Source of the DNA: Incurvaria masculella
Taxonomy: Eukaryota; Arthropoda; Insecta; Lepidoptera; Incurvariidae
NCBI GenBank assembly: GCA_946894095.1
Contig: OX335649.1
Span: forward strand, 11,860,001-11,924,000
DNA: 64,000 nucleotides
Reading direction: 5' to 3'
Every line of letters begins with the position of its first letter. Position 1 is the stretch's first letter. The notes under the pieces are model-generated. The model did no database searches, had not been told where the DNA came from, and saw only the letters and a list, made by a program, of their open reading frames with translations. The translations under genes and the position numbers were made by a program. Positions 33,402-45,812 of the stretch are shown one piece after another.

Positions 33402-35320
33402 TAGTTTAATAAATAGCCTTCCTACACCTGTAGGACAGGCAGATGAAGTTAAAACGCCTACAAAAAACAAATCAAAGACTTTTCCCTTAGCTGTTTGCCA
33501 ATAAAATAAGAAGACAAATACCAAAAGAAAATATTAACGGGAGTGCTGCATTTTAGAAATGTATATAGTGATGCGTGTGTTGTGACGTTTTTTAAAAGTG
33601 CTATTAACTTTTTTGTAAACTTAATATAATGAAATGTTAAGTAAATACCTATCTACGGGCAGGATAATGTATGAGCCGCCATGTACGCATGGCTACAGGA
33701 CGTATGATACGTCAATATATGTGTATCTTGCATACATTTATACGCTTAATATGTATGTGCTTAACATTGAATTACCTCGCGCCCAATTGCTCCGGTAAAA
33801 TTGTGTAGGCTTTCTCTCGTCTCATATCATATCTGTTTATGCTATCATATGTGTTGTTTTAGAAGATTTTTTGTTTTTTTTTATAGATTAAAGGAAGTTA
33901 CCCATAATTATTAAGCACCTATAAGCTGAAAAGAAAACGAGAACTCACTCTGTCAACAAACTGTTATGCAGTTTGGCAGAACTTTGTTTCAAACATTTTG
34001 AAATATAATTTCATGTATTCAGTAAAGGTGAGCTTTACTACTAATGAGCATTAATTGGCTTTACCTACAGAAAAGTTGAATAAGTCTTACACAAGTAATC
34101 TACCCGTCTTTATAAATCGATCCTGCCATAGCCCAGTATAATTCCTCATTATACTTCATGGAAATAATATTATTGTATTTTTTTTTGATAGAGAATCTTA
34201 ACTGTTTAATGTTTCTGCCGAAATGTTCGAGTAGAGTTTAAAAAGGTATATTTACTGTACACTTCAAGAGTGGTCAGAATATCACTGTTATAAAATTCAA
34301 CGGCTTGCGTTTGTCCGTCTGTCCGCTTTATAAACCTAGTATAGCGCGCTGTGCTTACATTCTAAGCACATGGTCCGCTTATAACTTAAGGCCTGTTAAC
34401 GTAAAGTCATGAATGTAGCCGGTTGTGGAATCTTGTCAGAACTATAATTTCAGCGGAAGGGTATGCATGTTCTCTGACTGAATTTTCAACGAAGGCGGCC
34501 AAAAATACGTTTCTTTCAGTCCATCTTCATATGCGCTTATGAATTATTTGAGCTAAACGTCAGTATATTCATCAGCAGGTACATACCAACTTCTATTTAG
34601 GCATTTAATATCAGTCAACAAAGAAATTAAAAACTAAAATATTAAACATTATCCTATAAATTAAACTATTCCTAAAATTACACACATTTATAACAAATAA
34701 TAAATTTCAGCCATATCGCTGCCAGGCGGCAGGGTGCCCAAAAGACTGGCCGCATTCCCTCTCTGGATAGCTAGGCTCAACCTCTGCCCGAGATACCAGC
34801 CAGCATTATATGGTAATCTAGGAAACCCTTAGAGATATTTTTCTTTAAATATAACTTTTCAATATTTGCCTCAAAAATTATATAAACCATGTCAACAATT
34901 AAAATGAAAACAGTTTGATACGAGCGACATCTGCTGGAGACTTTCGCAATCGCGGTTCGTTTGGTGTGATTTGAAATCAAAACACAATTTAATAATCAAA
35001 ATCTAAGTAATCTTTCTTCAACAATCGTAACATAAATCTCCATATTATTTTAAAATTCCATCAATTTTGGCATTTTTCAGGAATAGTTTAACTTCACTTC
35101 AGCTCCGCTTTTCAAAGGGGCATTGTTCTTTAGATTAAATGTTATGCTTTTGAGAATAGATTGAAACAAAGATTTTTAGTACGTTTATACCATACGGATG
35201 AAAACAGCACACATACGAAGTTGACATTTGGTATTCAATAATTTACGATCAAAATCAATAAACTAACTAATTTGAGACCGAAGAACTTAGACTATAATTT
35301 TCGATTTTGAAGTTAAGTAA
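33402..35320. other. Intergenic DNA, no gene
   Basis: AT-rich, unrecognised except for the inverted-copy repeat at 34683-34785. GCGCGCTGTGCTTAC near 34344 is shared (inverted) with 53007-53030. Confidence 0.4.
34683..34785 (-). repeat. Repeat with an inverted copy at 61127-61228
   Basis: TTATAACAAATAATAAATTT, CAGCCATATCGCTGCCAGGC, GGCAGGGTGCC and GGCCGCATTCCCTCTCT are the near-exact reverse complement of 61127-61228. Read in the other orientation a frame ends ...CGQSFWHPAAWQRYG and stop, suggesting the 3' coding end of a retroelement. Confidence 0.7.
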
Positions 35321-35324
35321 TATT

Positions 35325-35590
35325 AGGCGCGGTGGGGTTCTGAATGGGTGACCGTTTGATAGTTAAGGTAGGCCATCGTTTGAATTGTAATATTTTCCGA
35401 GCTGGTACCATTGAATGAAAGTTGGTGCAAGCGGCAATAAAAAAAATCCGAGTGCACTAGTGTCTACCATCCAGTTCTGCGTATAGCCGCGCAATATAAG
35501 GAAGGTCCGGGCATGACACTAAGTTCCCAGGTCATGTGTTGGAGTAATAATATTACAGCCTTGCCACCCATTTCCAGTTACATAAAAACC
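35325..35590 (+). mobile_element. SINE copy L (5S-like head)
   Basis: GGCGCGGTGGGGTTCTGAAT then GGGTGACCG (35330-35354) matches the 5S-like head. Body GGTACCATTGAATGAAAG and tail GGGCATGACACTAAG... to CACCCATTTCCAGTTACAT follow. Confidence 0.65.
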
Positions 35591-35594
35591 TGTT

Positions 35595-36095
35595 ATCATA
35601 TCTAGCGCAGTTATTTTTTCATTTATTTTTTACTGGTAAGCACAGAAAAAAGTCCGAGTTAGATTTATAATTACCGATAATTTTCCGGTGGTATGTGTCA
35701 GACGTCTCCGATACCAGCCGATAGAATGATCAAAACATCATACCAGATGCATACGGTGATGAATTAAAGTTTAGCAAAAAACCTATTAATTTTAAATTGC
35801 AAACATAATGCGAATCCAAAACTAGTCTGTGTGGGAAGTGGCGCAAGCTCTTAACGTTACAATAATGGATCATTCGGCCATGCCATCTTAATTTATATGT
35901 TCTAAATTACATTTTGATTCGTACCCGGAGCCTATTAATCGCCATTAGACGTTTATAGATCTACCTATTTAGTATTTATGTGTACAAAATGGTATTGTGG
36001 ACTCTTCGATCTGATCCTTCTTGAGATGCGTACAACCCATTTAAATATGTATATGTAGCATGGTTAGCCAATGCCGAAATAATTTGAAACGGCTT
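35595..36095. promoter_or_regulatory. 5' flank of CPR gene 3
   Basis: Unremarkable AT-rich sequence upstream of the TATA box. Confidence 0.3.
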
Positions 36096-36099
36096 GGCA

Positions 36100-36106
36100 T
36101 ATAAAT
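36100..36106 (+). promoter_or_regulatory. TATA box of CPR gene 3
   Basis: TATAAAT 72 bp before the ATG at 36172. Confidence 0.75.
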
Positions 36107-36171
36107 GAAGGTGGGCCGGAAACCGGAGCATCACATCACGGTAGGCTGTCTGGCAGAGGACATCTAGCACC

Positions 36172-38328
36172 ATGAAGAGTTTGGTTTGTATCTTCACCAG
36201 CTCCAACTAAAACAATAGATCTCAATAAAAATAAAACAATAGTTCGACATTTTAGTTTTTAATTAGTAATTAATAACTTGAAGAGCATGGCAAATGCTCC
36301 TTCCATAATATTATAGGAAGGGTAATTTTAATACCAATTAATAATTTGAAAATATTTTCGTGTGCAGATTTTCATTGCCGCCATTATCGGCTGCTCGTTG
36401 GCTGCTCCAGAGCCCGAGCCCCAATTCAAATTCAACCAGTTCAACCAGGGCCGCTACAACCCCTACAGCAGATTCAACACCAGATACCCGTACAACCAGT
36501 ACAACCAGGGCCAGTACAACCCTGGACGGTACCAGCCGCAGTACTACAGCACGCCCGCGCCCTTCGCCCCGACGACGTTCGCGCCTGCCGTGACGTCTGC
36601 GTCGGCCCAGGAGGCGACGCCCGCGCCCGTCGTTGCGTCGATTGCGCCGGCGCAGTCCTACGTCGACGGCAAGATCTACAGGACTTACGATGACGCCAAT
36701 GCCCAGATTTTGAGGCTCGACAATGACCAGAGTCCCGACGGCTCGTTCCAATACAGGTAAATCCTACGTGTTGTTCTCCATTTCTTTTTTAATGTTAATC
36801 GTGGCATATGGTTCTCCAGGCGTTAACATAGATGTGCCAAAGAACCTAATGGGCTTTCAAAATTTCTGGGAGCTGCGAAAACCATACCGGCCGTCCAGGT
36901 GCTTTCACACCATTTTTGAAATACCCAAGGTTGTACTTTGGGGGAAAATACCTTGGGAGTCCATTGTATAGTCAAACACAGAGAAAGATCCTATAACTTA
37001 TTGGAGGGTATTTAAATTCAGGGGTATCTCGGGGTCGTCGACGAGACTATGAGATTACAATTGCAATCGAATTGGACTAACTTAAAAAAAAACTGATTGT
37101 TTTAGATGATTTAGATGAACCAAAGCCATAGAAAACCATATCAAAGCACGATTAACACAGCATACCTTACAAAAATCTGTTTTGCATTCACCACACCCAA
37201 TACGCATTCTCGTGATCAGCTTCGAGACAAGCAACGGCATCGCGGCGCAAGCGGTGGGCAGCCCTCGCAACCTGGGCGGCGTCCCACCCAACGTGCCGAC
37301 CGTGGTGCAGGGCTCCTACTCGTGGGTCGCACCCGGCGGCCGAGTCATCTCCGTGTCCTACGTCGCCGACGAGAATGGATACCGGGCAGTGGTGAGTGAA
37401 CATTACTCACTAGAGAAGCAATGGTATCACGGCGCAGACAGTGGGCAGTCTTCGCAACTTGGGCGGCGTCCCACCCAACGTACCGAGCGTGGTGTAGGGC
37501 TCCTACTCGTGGGTTGCACCCGGCGGCCGAGTCATCTCCGTGTCCCACATCGCCGACGAGAATGAATAACGGGCAGTGGTGAGTGAACATTACTCACTAG
37601 ACAAGCAACGGCATCGCGGCACAGACAGTGGGCAGCCTTCGCAACCTGGGTGGCATCCCGCCCAACGTGCTGACCGTGGTGTAGGGCTCCTACTCGTAGA
37701 TTGCACCTGGCGGCCGTGTCATCTCCGTGTTCAACGTCGCCGAGGAGAATAGTTACCGGGCTGTGGTGAGTGGACATTACTCACTAGACAAGCAACGGCA
37801 TCGCGGCACAGACAATGGGCAGGCAGCCTTCGCAACCTGGGTGGCGTTCCGACCAAAGTGCCGACCGTGGTGTAGAGCTCCTTCTCGTGGGTTGCACCTG
37901 GCGGCCGTGTCATAATACTGTACCGGTGAGTGGAAATTTCCGTGATTGGAAAAAACAATCGTCATTCCTTACAAAAAATGATAGTGTAGATCGCTGCACG
38001 TTTTGTTTCGAAATAAGCTCAAAATAGTCAGCCGATGGGAACAATGATACCTACCGAATATATTTTCGAGTTGGATAAGTGCATTTCATAACGAATGCCA
38101 TGTTCGGAATACACGAAAATACTGTACATTCTCTACCCCTTCTAGGTGGCAATGAAAACATTTTGTAGCTTTTCTAAAAATCCAAAAAAAGGCAAAAAAA
38201 CCCGTAGATATGAACAATAATAATGCGACTTTCAGGGTGACTCCATTCCGACTCCCCCTCCGATACCGGAAGCGATCCTCCGCTCCATCGAGTACAACCG
38301 CCAGCACAGCAGCTCCTCTGACGAGTGA
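36172..38328 (+). CDS. RR-1 cuticular protein (CPR gene 3), 221 aa
   Basis: Four coding exons: 36172-36183 (MKSL), 36368-36756, 37220-37391 and 38236-38328; intron phases 0, 2, 0. Signal peptide [16 protein letters not shown]. Residues about 23-65 are a low-complexity Asn/Gln/Tyr/Gly/Arg stretch built from repeats like FNQGRYNP and [11 protein letters not shown], followed by a Pro/Ala/Thr-rich linker. The RR-1 domain begins with [19 protein letters not shown] (exon 2/3 junction at residue 134), continues [24 protein letters not shown], and ends on exon 4 with [19 protein letters not shown] and a Ser-rich tail. Probable secreted chitin-binding cuticle protein, closest to CPR gene 2 but with a long low-complexity N-terminal part. 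Intron 3 (37392-38235) is unusual: it contains three dead copies of exon 3. Confidence 0.93.
37413..37940 (+). pseudogene. Three degenerate tandem copies of exon 3 inside intron 3 of CPR gene 3
   Basis: The exon 3 sequence starting GACAAGCAACGGCATCGCGG (37226) recurs at 37413, 37600 and 37787, exact 187-bp steps. Each unit contains the exon body plus its donor and about 20 intron bases (GTGAGTGAACATTACTCACT). All three copies share a C-to-T change turning Gln (GTGCAGGGC) into a stop (GTGTAGGGC, or GTGTAGAGC in the last). Copy 1 also has GAATAA for GGATAC; copy 2 has TAG for the TGG of SYSW; copy 3 has a 4-bp insertion and a deletion near its end. The original acceptor is missing from every copy, because the repeat junction falls inside the exon, but GTGAGT donors remain at each 3' end. 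Confidence 0.92.
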
Positions 38329-38433
38329 CCTGACCTCCCCACCCCACCGACGGTGCTACCAAAGTACCACGAAAGAAGCGCTTCAGATAACCGATCATAA
38401 ACTGTAGAAGATTGCAGATTGGTCAAATATGTT

Positions 38434-38450
38434 AATAAAATGTAAATAAA
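38434..38450 (+). terminator. Poly(A) signals of CPR gene 3
   Basis: Two AATAAA hexamers, 38434-38439 and 38445-38450, about 110 bp after the stop codon. Confidence 0.75.
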
Positions 38451-41400
38451 TTTGAAGACCAAAACTGATTTGAGTTTATTTATCCGATGCCCTTAGGTGT
38501 CGACATAGGAATTACGACAATCGAACCTAAATTAAAAGTTCCCACCCGACTGAAGCTGGAAAATGGAGAAAACTGCTACAATTAATGTAGAATGCTATGA
38601 ATTATGATTATGTTTTATCCCGTTATATTACTATAACACCGGGACTGTATCTGTTTGAAAACTAACATTTAATATTTTGTGCTTGTGACATTAAAAATAT
38701 ATGTAAATATCATTATCCATTTCGAAAATATTAGAAATCTTTGCATTACGGCTCAATCTTATTTAGAACTAAGCGATAGTTACTCAGAACTTTGAAGATT
38801 GTTTACCCACTTGAGAAAGAATCTATTTTATGTATTTTTCCCACATTCATTTAAATTTATTAAACAATAATTTACAAAATAGAAAAAATAAATTACAAGA
38901 GGTGTCATATTACATTTTTACTATCGACCCGCCCCGGACTGGGGGTTTTTCACATGATTTTATAACTACATATGCCACATAATATCGCAATCCTTTCTGC
39001 TATTCCGTAGTAGTGCACAAAGCGAAGTACCGAAGTAGGGGATGACAGTTCAGATTTGAGTATTCTTTGACGGCACTGACAGAAATTCGTTCCATGCTTG
39101 CCCTGCGATTGGAATCTTATTTTCTCGCCAATGAAAAAAGAAATACATTGGTCATCCAATCGCTACCAAACATCACAGGATCACCCGCTGGTTTAAGCTG
39201 AAGATTGCCTGAAAATTGAATAAATTGCTTACGACGCCGAAAAATATATAGGGAGGAGCCCCTCCCCTATGGAGGTCTAAAGGAAGTATTTTAATTTTCC
39301 TAGTTGAACGGGGGTCGAAATATGAAGGTTTTAATTTAAAAAAAGTAAAAACAGAATGTGAAAACCAATAACATAGCTTAATGTATATAATTTCAGTAGT
39401 TTTTACTGAGCGTGTGAGAGAATGGGTAAGGCGCATACTGTGATCTCTGAATAAAACTCCGGTAATGCAGCGTGGTAGCATGTATGTATGTACATATCCA
39501 CATGGAAATAATGTTCCAGCATTAAACACAGTAATAAATATCTAGAAACTTAAAAAATAAATAAATCCATTTTGCTGTCACATTCTCAAAACGTGAATGA
39601 AATTGCACTGTGAGACTTGCACATAAGACATTTGCATATGTAAATCAAGTGGTCAACGCACACGAACCTTTGCGAAACCTTTGAGCGATAGCGATCTTTG
39701 ACATGAAATAAAATCGGACGAAAAGCTTAAAAATTGACTATAAACTATTCAAAGCGTTGTTGGATGGTTAAGATATCAAAACAATGATAAGCAGCCCGTA
39801 TAATGAGATATGTTTTACAATGTATCGATAGAGATATGTGATCAGTACAAAGAAGTAAGCATCTGCCCGATATCTTGCTCAACCAAAATAACTTTTCCTT
39901 CTTTCTAGGTCTTATCCAGACTGAAATCTTAAAATCTGAAGTCCGAAGTATTAAAGGAAATAATGGTTAAAAGTGAAATGAAGTTTGCCCTCATATCCTG
40001 TTCAATTGAACGTGCCTACGCCTAGTAAAGGGAAAAATTTAAATTGTAGTGCGAAGAACTATAAAATTTGCATCACATTTTATAATATTAGCTGTTAAAC
40101 ACAAAAATATACATTTGGTTTATTGTTGTGATTAATCTGCTTTGTAGAATTATTTTTTATATAGAAATTAAATATTATATTTAGTGATAGTCATTGGTGC
40201 CATCTCCAAAAAAAAAAAAACTGCTTAATGATAAGATGGCTACAGGGTAAGAAGAGGATGCTAATAAAAAATAACAGGGACAGATTAACATATTTGGTGA
40301 AGCTGGTCCTCTTGGGGACCTCTTGTGTCCCACGCCGCCGTCTCTTGGGTCTCTTATTAAAATGGCCAGGAAACAGACATAAATTTGCCACTACATCTAA
40401 AATACTTGCCTTCATCCGCTTACATTTACTCGTGGTGACTTAACTTTAAACTATTATAATTACAATCCAACATATCATTATTACAAACACTTTGTTAAAT
40501 AAAAAATAATTGACAGTTTACAAAATGTCCTCCTTCATTCTAATTATTCAGTTACAAGACAATAGACCATTTTAAATATAAATAATACAGTAAAGTGATC
40601 ATGTGAATGATTGACGTCAATTTGTTTCTGTCCATCTAAAATCATCTAAGCTCATATACATATACGAGTACATATATCCTTCGAACGAGCGGCACCCATT
40701 TCCTTTCCCGCGCTCGCGCGGTCTCATCGCAACCTTAAAAGGCTCGATGCGCGACCTTCGCATTTGCGAGAAGCCTGCCATTACTTATTGTGAGGAGTCA
40801 AACAAGGCTGCACTGTGTAGGGAAGAAGCACTCACTGGCGAATATGCTACTAAAGCTTTGGCGATTGCGGAAATTTGTTTCTGCTATCACGATAGCGGCA
40901 AACTTTAAGGATTCCAGTGCTTTTATGTTTGTCAATGTATTGAAATGTTCTCATTAATTACAATGCCTGAAGTTGATTTTAAAACAAGTTTTTCCAATTT
41001 GGCGAGATGATTGCTGTTTTTTTGTCGTTCATGAGGTTCATAAGTGAGCCTTGTATATTTTCATGCTAGAATTCGAGATGCGTGTATTATCAAAAAACAA
41101 AAAAGTCTTCTAAAAACAGTGCAGCTGACGTGAATATTTAAACTGGTACCAGGTTTTTCTTTATGTGAGAATTACGTTTTTGCTGGTAACTATGACTATG
41201 AATATTATTGGCCTTTTATAACAGCACTTTACGGTTTTTTATTTATATATAACTGAACATATTTGGTGTTGAAAAGGCATGTCTAAGAGATTGAAAAACA
41301 GAAATTTCAATATAAGCAATCAAAAGCGTTTTGATTTGAATAAATGCGCAAAATCACAATCCGGAGTATTATAATCTAAATAAGATAGGCGTGCTAATTA

Positions 41401-42860
41401 GATATCTTACATTACATATTAGTAAGAATAACACAGAGATAATTCATCGGGTATGTCGTGGAAAGGTCGAAGTTTTATGGTCTGATTCAGGGAAATTTGT
41501 TATGAACCAAAATGTCTCCTCCTCCCTCTATCTAAACGGCTAATATATCGAGTCAAAAAAAATTACTGACGCCATCACAGAACTAAAAAATCACGAGCCC
41601 CAGGCTGTCGTGCGCATACTTATGTTAACAATTTGTTGCTTCATAAGATTGGATACTCAGTAATCGCTAACAATTCGCTAAGATCGTCGGATCGCATCGC
41701 GATGCTCCTAGCTCTGCGCAAACCCACATATTGATATACCTGTAGTGCGACATCTCCTAACAATCATTTGTCTCAAGTTCCAATCACATGCTGCTTGTAT
41801 TAGACTTGAATATCGCATTCATAAGGAATTATATAACACGATAAAGATGGATATATACATGCGAAAAAACAATACTTGGAACCATTGTCTGTTTAAAGAT
41901 TAATTAAAATTAGAATATTATTGATGTGCAGATTATTATTATTTTTAGTTGTACAAAAAGAACATTTTTTTAGGGGGATATATTTTTCTATTTATATAAT
42001 TGTATTGTATTATTGCATTCATAGGTAGTCAACCTACACTTAAACATGTCAAGAATCGTTATGCTAGGTCTATGTCAAAAATATAAATGTCGCATACTCT
42101 ATTTCCATGCATATAAGAACTGGAAAACATACTTTGCCAGTCACAAAATAAATTTAAAACTTAACTAGTTAATTAATCAATACCTGACTAAAAAAAAAAC
42201 TAATCTAACTACTTACAGATTCGGCGCAATTGTATTGATAACGGACGGCGCGTTCCCGCGCTGAATGGTTAGGCAGATTTTCTGCCTAAGTTAACATTTC
42301 TTCTCATTCTAATCAAATCAATTGTCATGATTATTGCCAGGGTTGATTATACACGATATATATATTACACGATATACATCTTTGTAAACTTTGCTTAAAA
42401 AAGAGGAAGTCGGTCAAATTTAACTTGCAAAATTCCAGGACACACAAGTGTAGTTAAATAAAATCTTTTAATCATAAATTTTATTTAAATTATTCCTTAG
42501 TCCTCTAAAGGTATGCGTAAGTAGTGGGAGTAAAATGACAAAACCAACCGGATATTATATGCAACTCTGAAACGCACATACGTCGTCAGCTGGGTAATCT
42601 GAGGCCTCTTCAATATCTGCAGGCCTATTCCTGAAATTCCATAATCAGCAATCAGGAAAATTTAGTCTAGAAAACGGGTTTTATAGAGGTTTTCAAAGCA
42701 AAGTTTTTTTTCATTAATCATGGTTTTCCGTCAAAAAAAAAATTGCTTATTATAAAAAAAAAGTTTTTATTATTTATTTAAGTTACTTTTATTGTGAAAA
42801 TATTATTGTTACCCTAAAATGTGCTTTAAATATTTTATACCCTACATTAATAAAAATACA
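38451..42860. other. Intergenic DNA, no gene recognised
   Basis: AT-rich. Local features: a GC-rich patch at 40680-40785 (CCCGCGCTCGCGCGG, TCGATGCGCGACCTTCGC) of unknown nature, a similar short patch at 41690-41725, and shared phrases with 50925-50990 (CTTTGCCAGTCACAA, AAGTTTAAAACTTAA) near 42130. None supports a gene. Confidence 0.4.
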
Positions 42861-42864
42861 ATGC

Positions 42865-43440
42865 ATGAATTATTTATGTTTCATTATTCAAAGCCCCAAA
42901 GAAGGCCATCCAATCGCAGTAGACGCTTTGTTCCTAAGGAGACATAGTTCAAAGTTCAGGCGTAGATCGCCCTGCGCCCGTGCACGTTGCAACTTCATTG
43001 CAGCACGCAACAATCCGATGGAAGCTGAGCGATCGACTGAGAACACATGTCGTGTCACATTACCACGTTACTTTCCAAAAAATAATTCATTATTTTGTGA
43101 CTAAATTATTTTTGTCTGTGGCTCTTTTTTTTCTTTGAACACACTTTTGACGTGAAGATGAAAAAGGTTTTGTTTGAAGTTTGACAGTGGCAAAGCCCGA
43201 AATAGTACTGATTCATTGTACATATACGTTTGTTTCAGGGCTGGCCACCCTACTTTATGAGCCTGTCTTTCTGAACAGTCCCGCAGTTTCCCTACTCTTT
43301 ATTGCAATCAGAGATCGCTCCACAGCCCCCTTGTCGTCCTACAATACCAACGAGAAAAAAGGTTTTCTCGTTGCACAAAACAAAGCTAAGCTGGATAGCT
43401 TCTCGTTGGCTTCGCAGATTTTATAACCATTAGTCCTGCA
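42865..43440. other. Unclassified GC-richer patches
   Basis: Two short open stretches (42865-43100 and 43220-43425), the second after an acceptor-like TTTGTTTCAG. The second contains the inverted pair AACGAGAAAA...TTTTCTCGTT. No protein family recognised; probably element fragments. Confidence 0.3.
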
Positions 43441-43454
43441 GAGTCGTATTCACT

Positions 43455-44095
43455 ACGTAAAACGTTCACAACGTATAAAAGTATTTTTTTTTTCTAAAAA
43501 TCAAAACCATGCATATCTTATAATATTCACAGCGTATAATTTTATACGTTGTGCATGAAGAAAGTTTAAAAATAGAATCAACTCTTTGCATCATGCAGAA
43601 CGTATTATAATTACAACGTATAATATTCCTAACGTGAATTCACAAAAAAAGAAAACCATGCAGAACGTATAATATGCCAAGAAGCACTACATAAAGCGCC
43701 CTAATAACGATACATTTAAGGCTGAAATTGCTACGAATCGATATTTGTTAAAGAGTAACAATTTGGTACAATTTCGAAAGGCTAATTTAAAACGGTCAAA
43801 AAGTCGCGTGCGAGTATACGCTTTAAAAGTATATTCATAAGGGCGCTTATCGTATGAAAAGTTTTTGGATTATATGATATGCATGGTTATTCTTTTTTTG
43901 TCAAATAAAGATCATAATTTTATACGTTGTGACTATTATACGTTATGCATGGAGAAATAAGTAATTTTATTTTTTAAACTTCTTCATGCACTATATATAA
44001 AATTATACGATCTGCCGATTATACGTTGTGCATGGTTATAAAATTTTGTTAAAATATGATATTATACAATCTGCATTTTAGACGTTCTGCCGTTC
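43455..44095. repeat. Cluster of a TATACGTTGTGCATGG-like motif in both orientations
   Basis: Plus-orientation copies: TATACGTTGTGCATGAAG (43542), TATACGTTGTGACTAT (43921), TATACGTTATGCATGGAG (43938), TATACGTTGTGCATGGTT (44021) and weaker forms at 44005 and 44076. Minus-orientation copies: CACAACGTATAA (43469), CACAGCGTATAA (43528), CATGCAGAACGTATTATAA (43593), ACAACGTATAAT (43615) and CATGCAGAACGTATAATA (43657). Spacing is irregular and the intervening DNA is AT-rich. Confidence 0.7.
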
Positions 44096-44104
44096 CCTCG
44101 TCCT

Positions 44105-44800
44105 GCATATATATTTTTTAATAAGAAATATATTTGCGTTTTGCGCTTGTTGTAGAGATGAGAATAAAATGTAATCTACGGTTATTTTGATACAGGAAGA
44201 CAGTACATTTTAGCGAAACCTCAGTCTGGTAATACAAAAAAAAATCCGGCAAATATTAAACGATTATTCAGTGCAAGAATTGGTAAACCTGTCATGTTTT
44301 GAAAGTTATTGTTTAATTGATTTATTTATTTAGCTATTGGCCGATGTTTTTATATCTATGGTTTTTTTTCTTAAAGAGTTTTTTTTATTACTTGTTTTGT
44401 TCTCGTCTTGGGAATTAATTTTAATTGGTTTATTTTTTGTATTGTTTCCTCTAAAAAATAGTTATCTGAGTATCTATGATTATGAAACAGAATTTATTGT
44501 TGGATTTAAATTAAAGAGTTACTGAGATGGTTTCTGGAACATTAATTTAAAAACAATCTGAAAATAGCTAAGCAATATTATACATTCGACATGAAAAGGT
44601 ATTTTGTTTTGAATGACTTAAAATAAAGAAAGTATGTATCAGAGCATGTCTGACTATGATCTAAATGCACATACATATAACATGGAGTTATGAGGACTAT
44701 ACATTTTAACTTTATTTTCGGATTTAATAACATTAGTATTTATATTCGAAAAGAAAGGCATTGAGATGAGAAAACAGTGTTTCTTGGATTTCAATTTAAT
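44105..44800. other. AT-rich intergenic DNA, nothing recognised
   Basis: A 62-codon frame at 44337-44525 is hydrophobic only because of T-rich sequence; no gene supported. Confidence 0.4.
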
Positions 44801-44803
44801 TGA

Positions 44804-45788
44804 TCTATACTAATAATAAATCTGTAAGGGGTGTTCATGGAGTAAGTTGCTTTATTTTCTAAGATACTTCGTTTGTAGACTTTATGTATGATACTAAACT
44901 GATGATTTTTAGAAATCAGTTCTGTGTGTATGTATGTATCCGAATTCGATGAAACTTACAACACGTATATGTAAATAAATGGGACACTGGATAGGCTATA
45001 AATAATTCTGTTCTGCTTACGTTAAGATGTGGCTGTCATACAAACTGCAATGCTCTGCGCGGCTCGGTGGGAGGGCGGCGGCTGGAGAAGGGGAGGCGGG
45101 AGGTGGCGGCGCTTACTTTTACTAATTGTACCAAAGTACGGCTTGGTATTTCCCACAAATTGTGGATTACTTGGCATAATGCTAAATCGCCAGAGGTGCG
45201 ACCAATGGAATAAAATACTTATTACTTGAGAACCAATTACTCGATTTAGATGCGGATTGTATCTACATCTAACCTGATTCTACTCAAAACTTATAGACTA
45301 CATAATATAACGCTTCATTACCAGAGGGGTGAATAGCGAGTGTTAAATTCTTATAACTTGCGAACCAATTACACGATTTATATGCGTATTTTATCAACGT
45401 ATAGCATCTCTGGGAGCAGTCAGATTCGGGAAGGGTTACCGTTTTCAATGTTGAAACTGGCGGTGGATTGGAGTCCACGCAAAACTTACCTACGTTATAC
45501 GTTACTTACTAGGTAAGCAATGCAGCAGTGCAAAAAGGTTCTGGCGGCAAATGCGTTTTTTTAAATAGCAACGTCAGCGACCAACCAACCAAATGTCAAC
45601 GGAGCTATAAATGGGTATTGGTTGTTTCTCATTAAATCATGCTATTTCGGCTCAAACTATCTTGATTAAATTTGGTAGATGGATACATTGTCCTGGACCA
45701 GTTTGACCCTATTTTGGACCAGCCATGTGGGTTACCATGAAATAATTGAGCCGACACTAACCCGAGCGGAGCGGGGTACCGCAGCTAG
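44804..45788 (+). mobile_element. Non-autonomous Helitron-like element, copy 2 (985 bp)
   Basis: Begins TCTATACTAATAATAAATCT immediately after an A and ends GCGGGGTACCGCAG-CTAG immediately before a T, that is, insertion between A and T as in Helitrons, with a small GCGG/CCGC hairpin just before CTAG. Colinear with copy 1 at 32390-33401 despite small indels. No transposase. Confidence 0.7.
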
Positions 45789-45812
45789 TGAATATATAAT
45801 TTTATTTATCTA

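Noticed and set aside
36346..36751. Several long overlapping frames over exon 2 of CPR gene 3
   Set aside because: Shadows of the GC-rich coding exon; only the frame joined to the signal peptide and RR domain makes sense.
37532..37777. Minus-strand 80-codon frames over the pseudo-exons
   Set aside because: They repeat with the 187-bp array and are antisense shadows of the duplicated exon.
43181..43426. 81-codon frame after an acceptor-like TTTGTTTCAG
   Set aside because: No partner exon, no recognisable domain and an internal inverted repeat; treated as element-like sequence.
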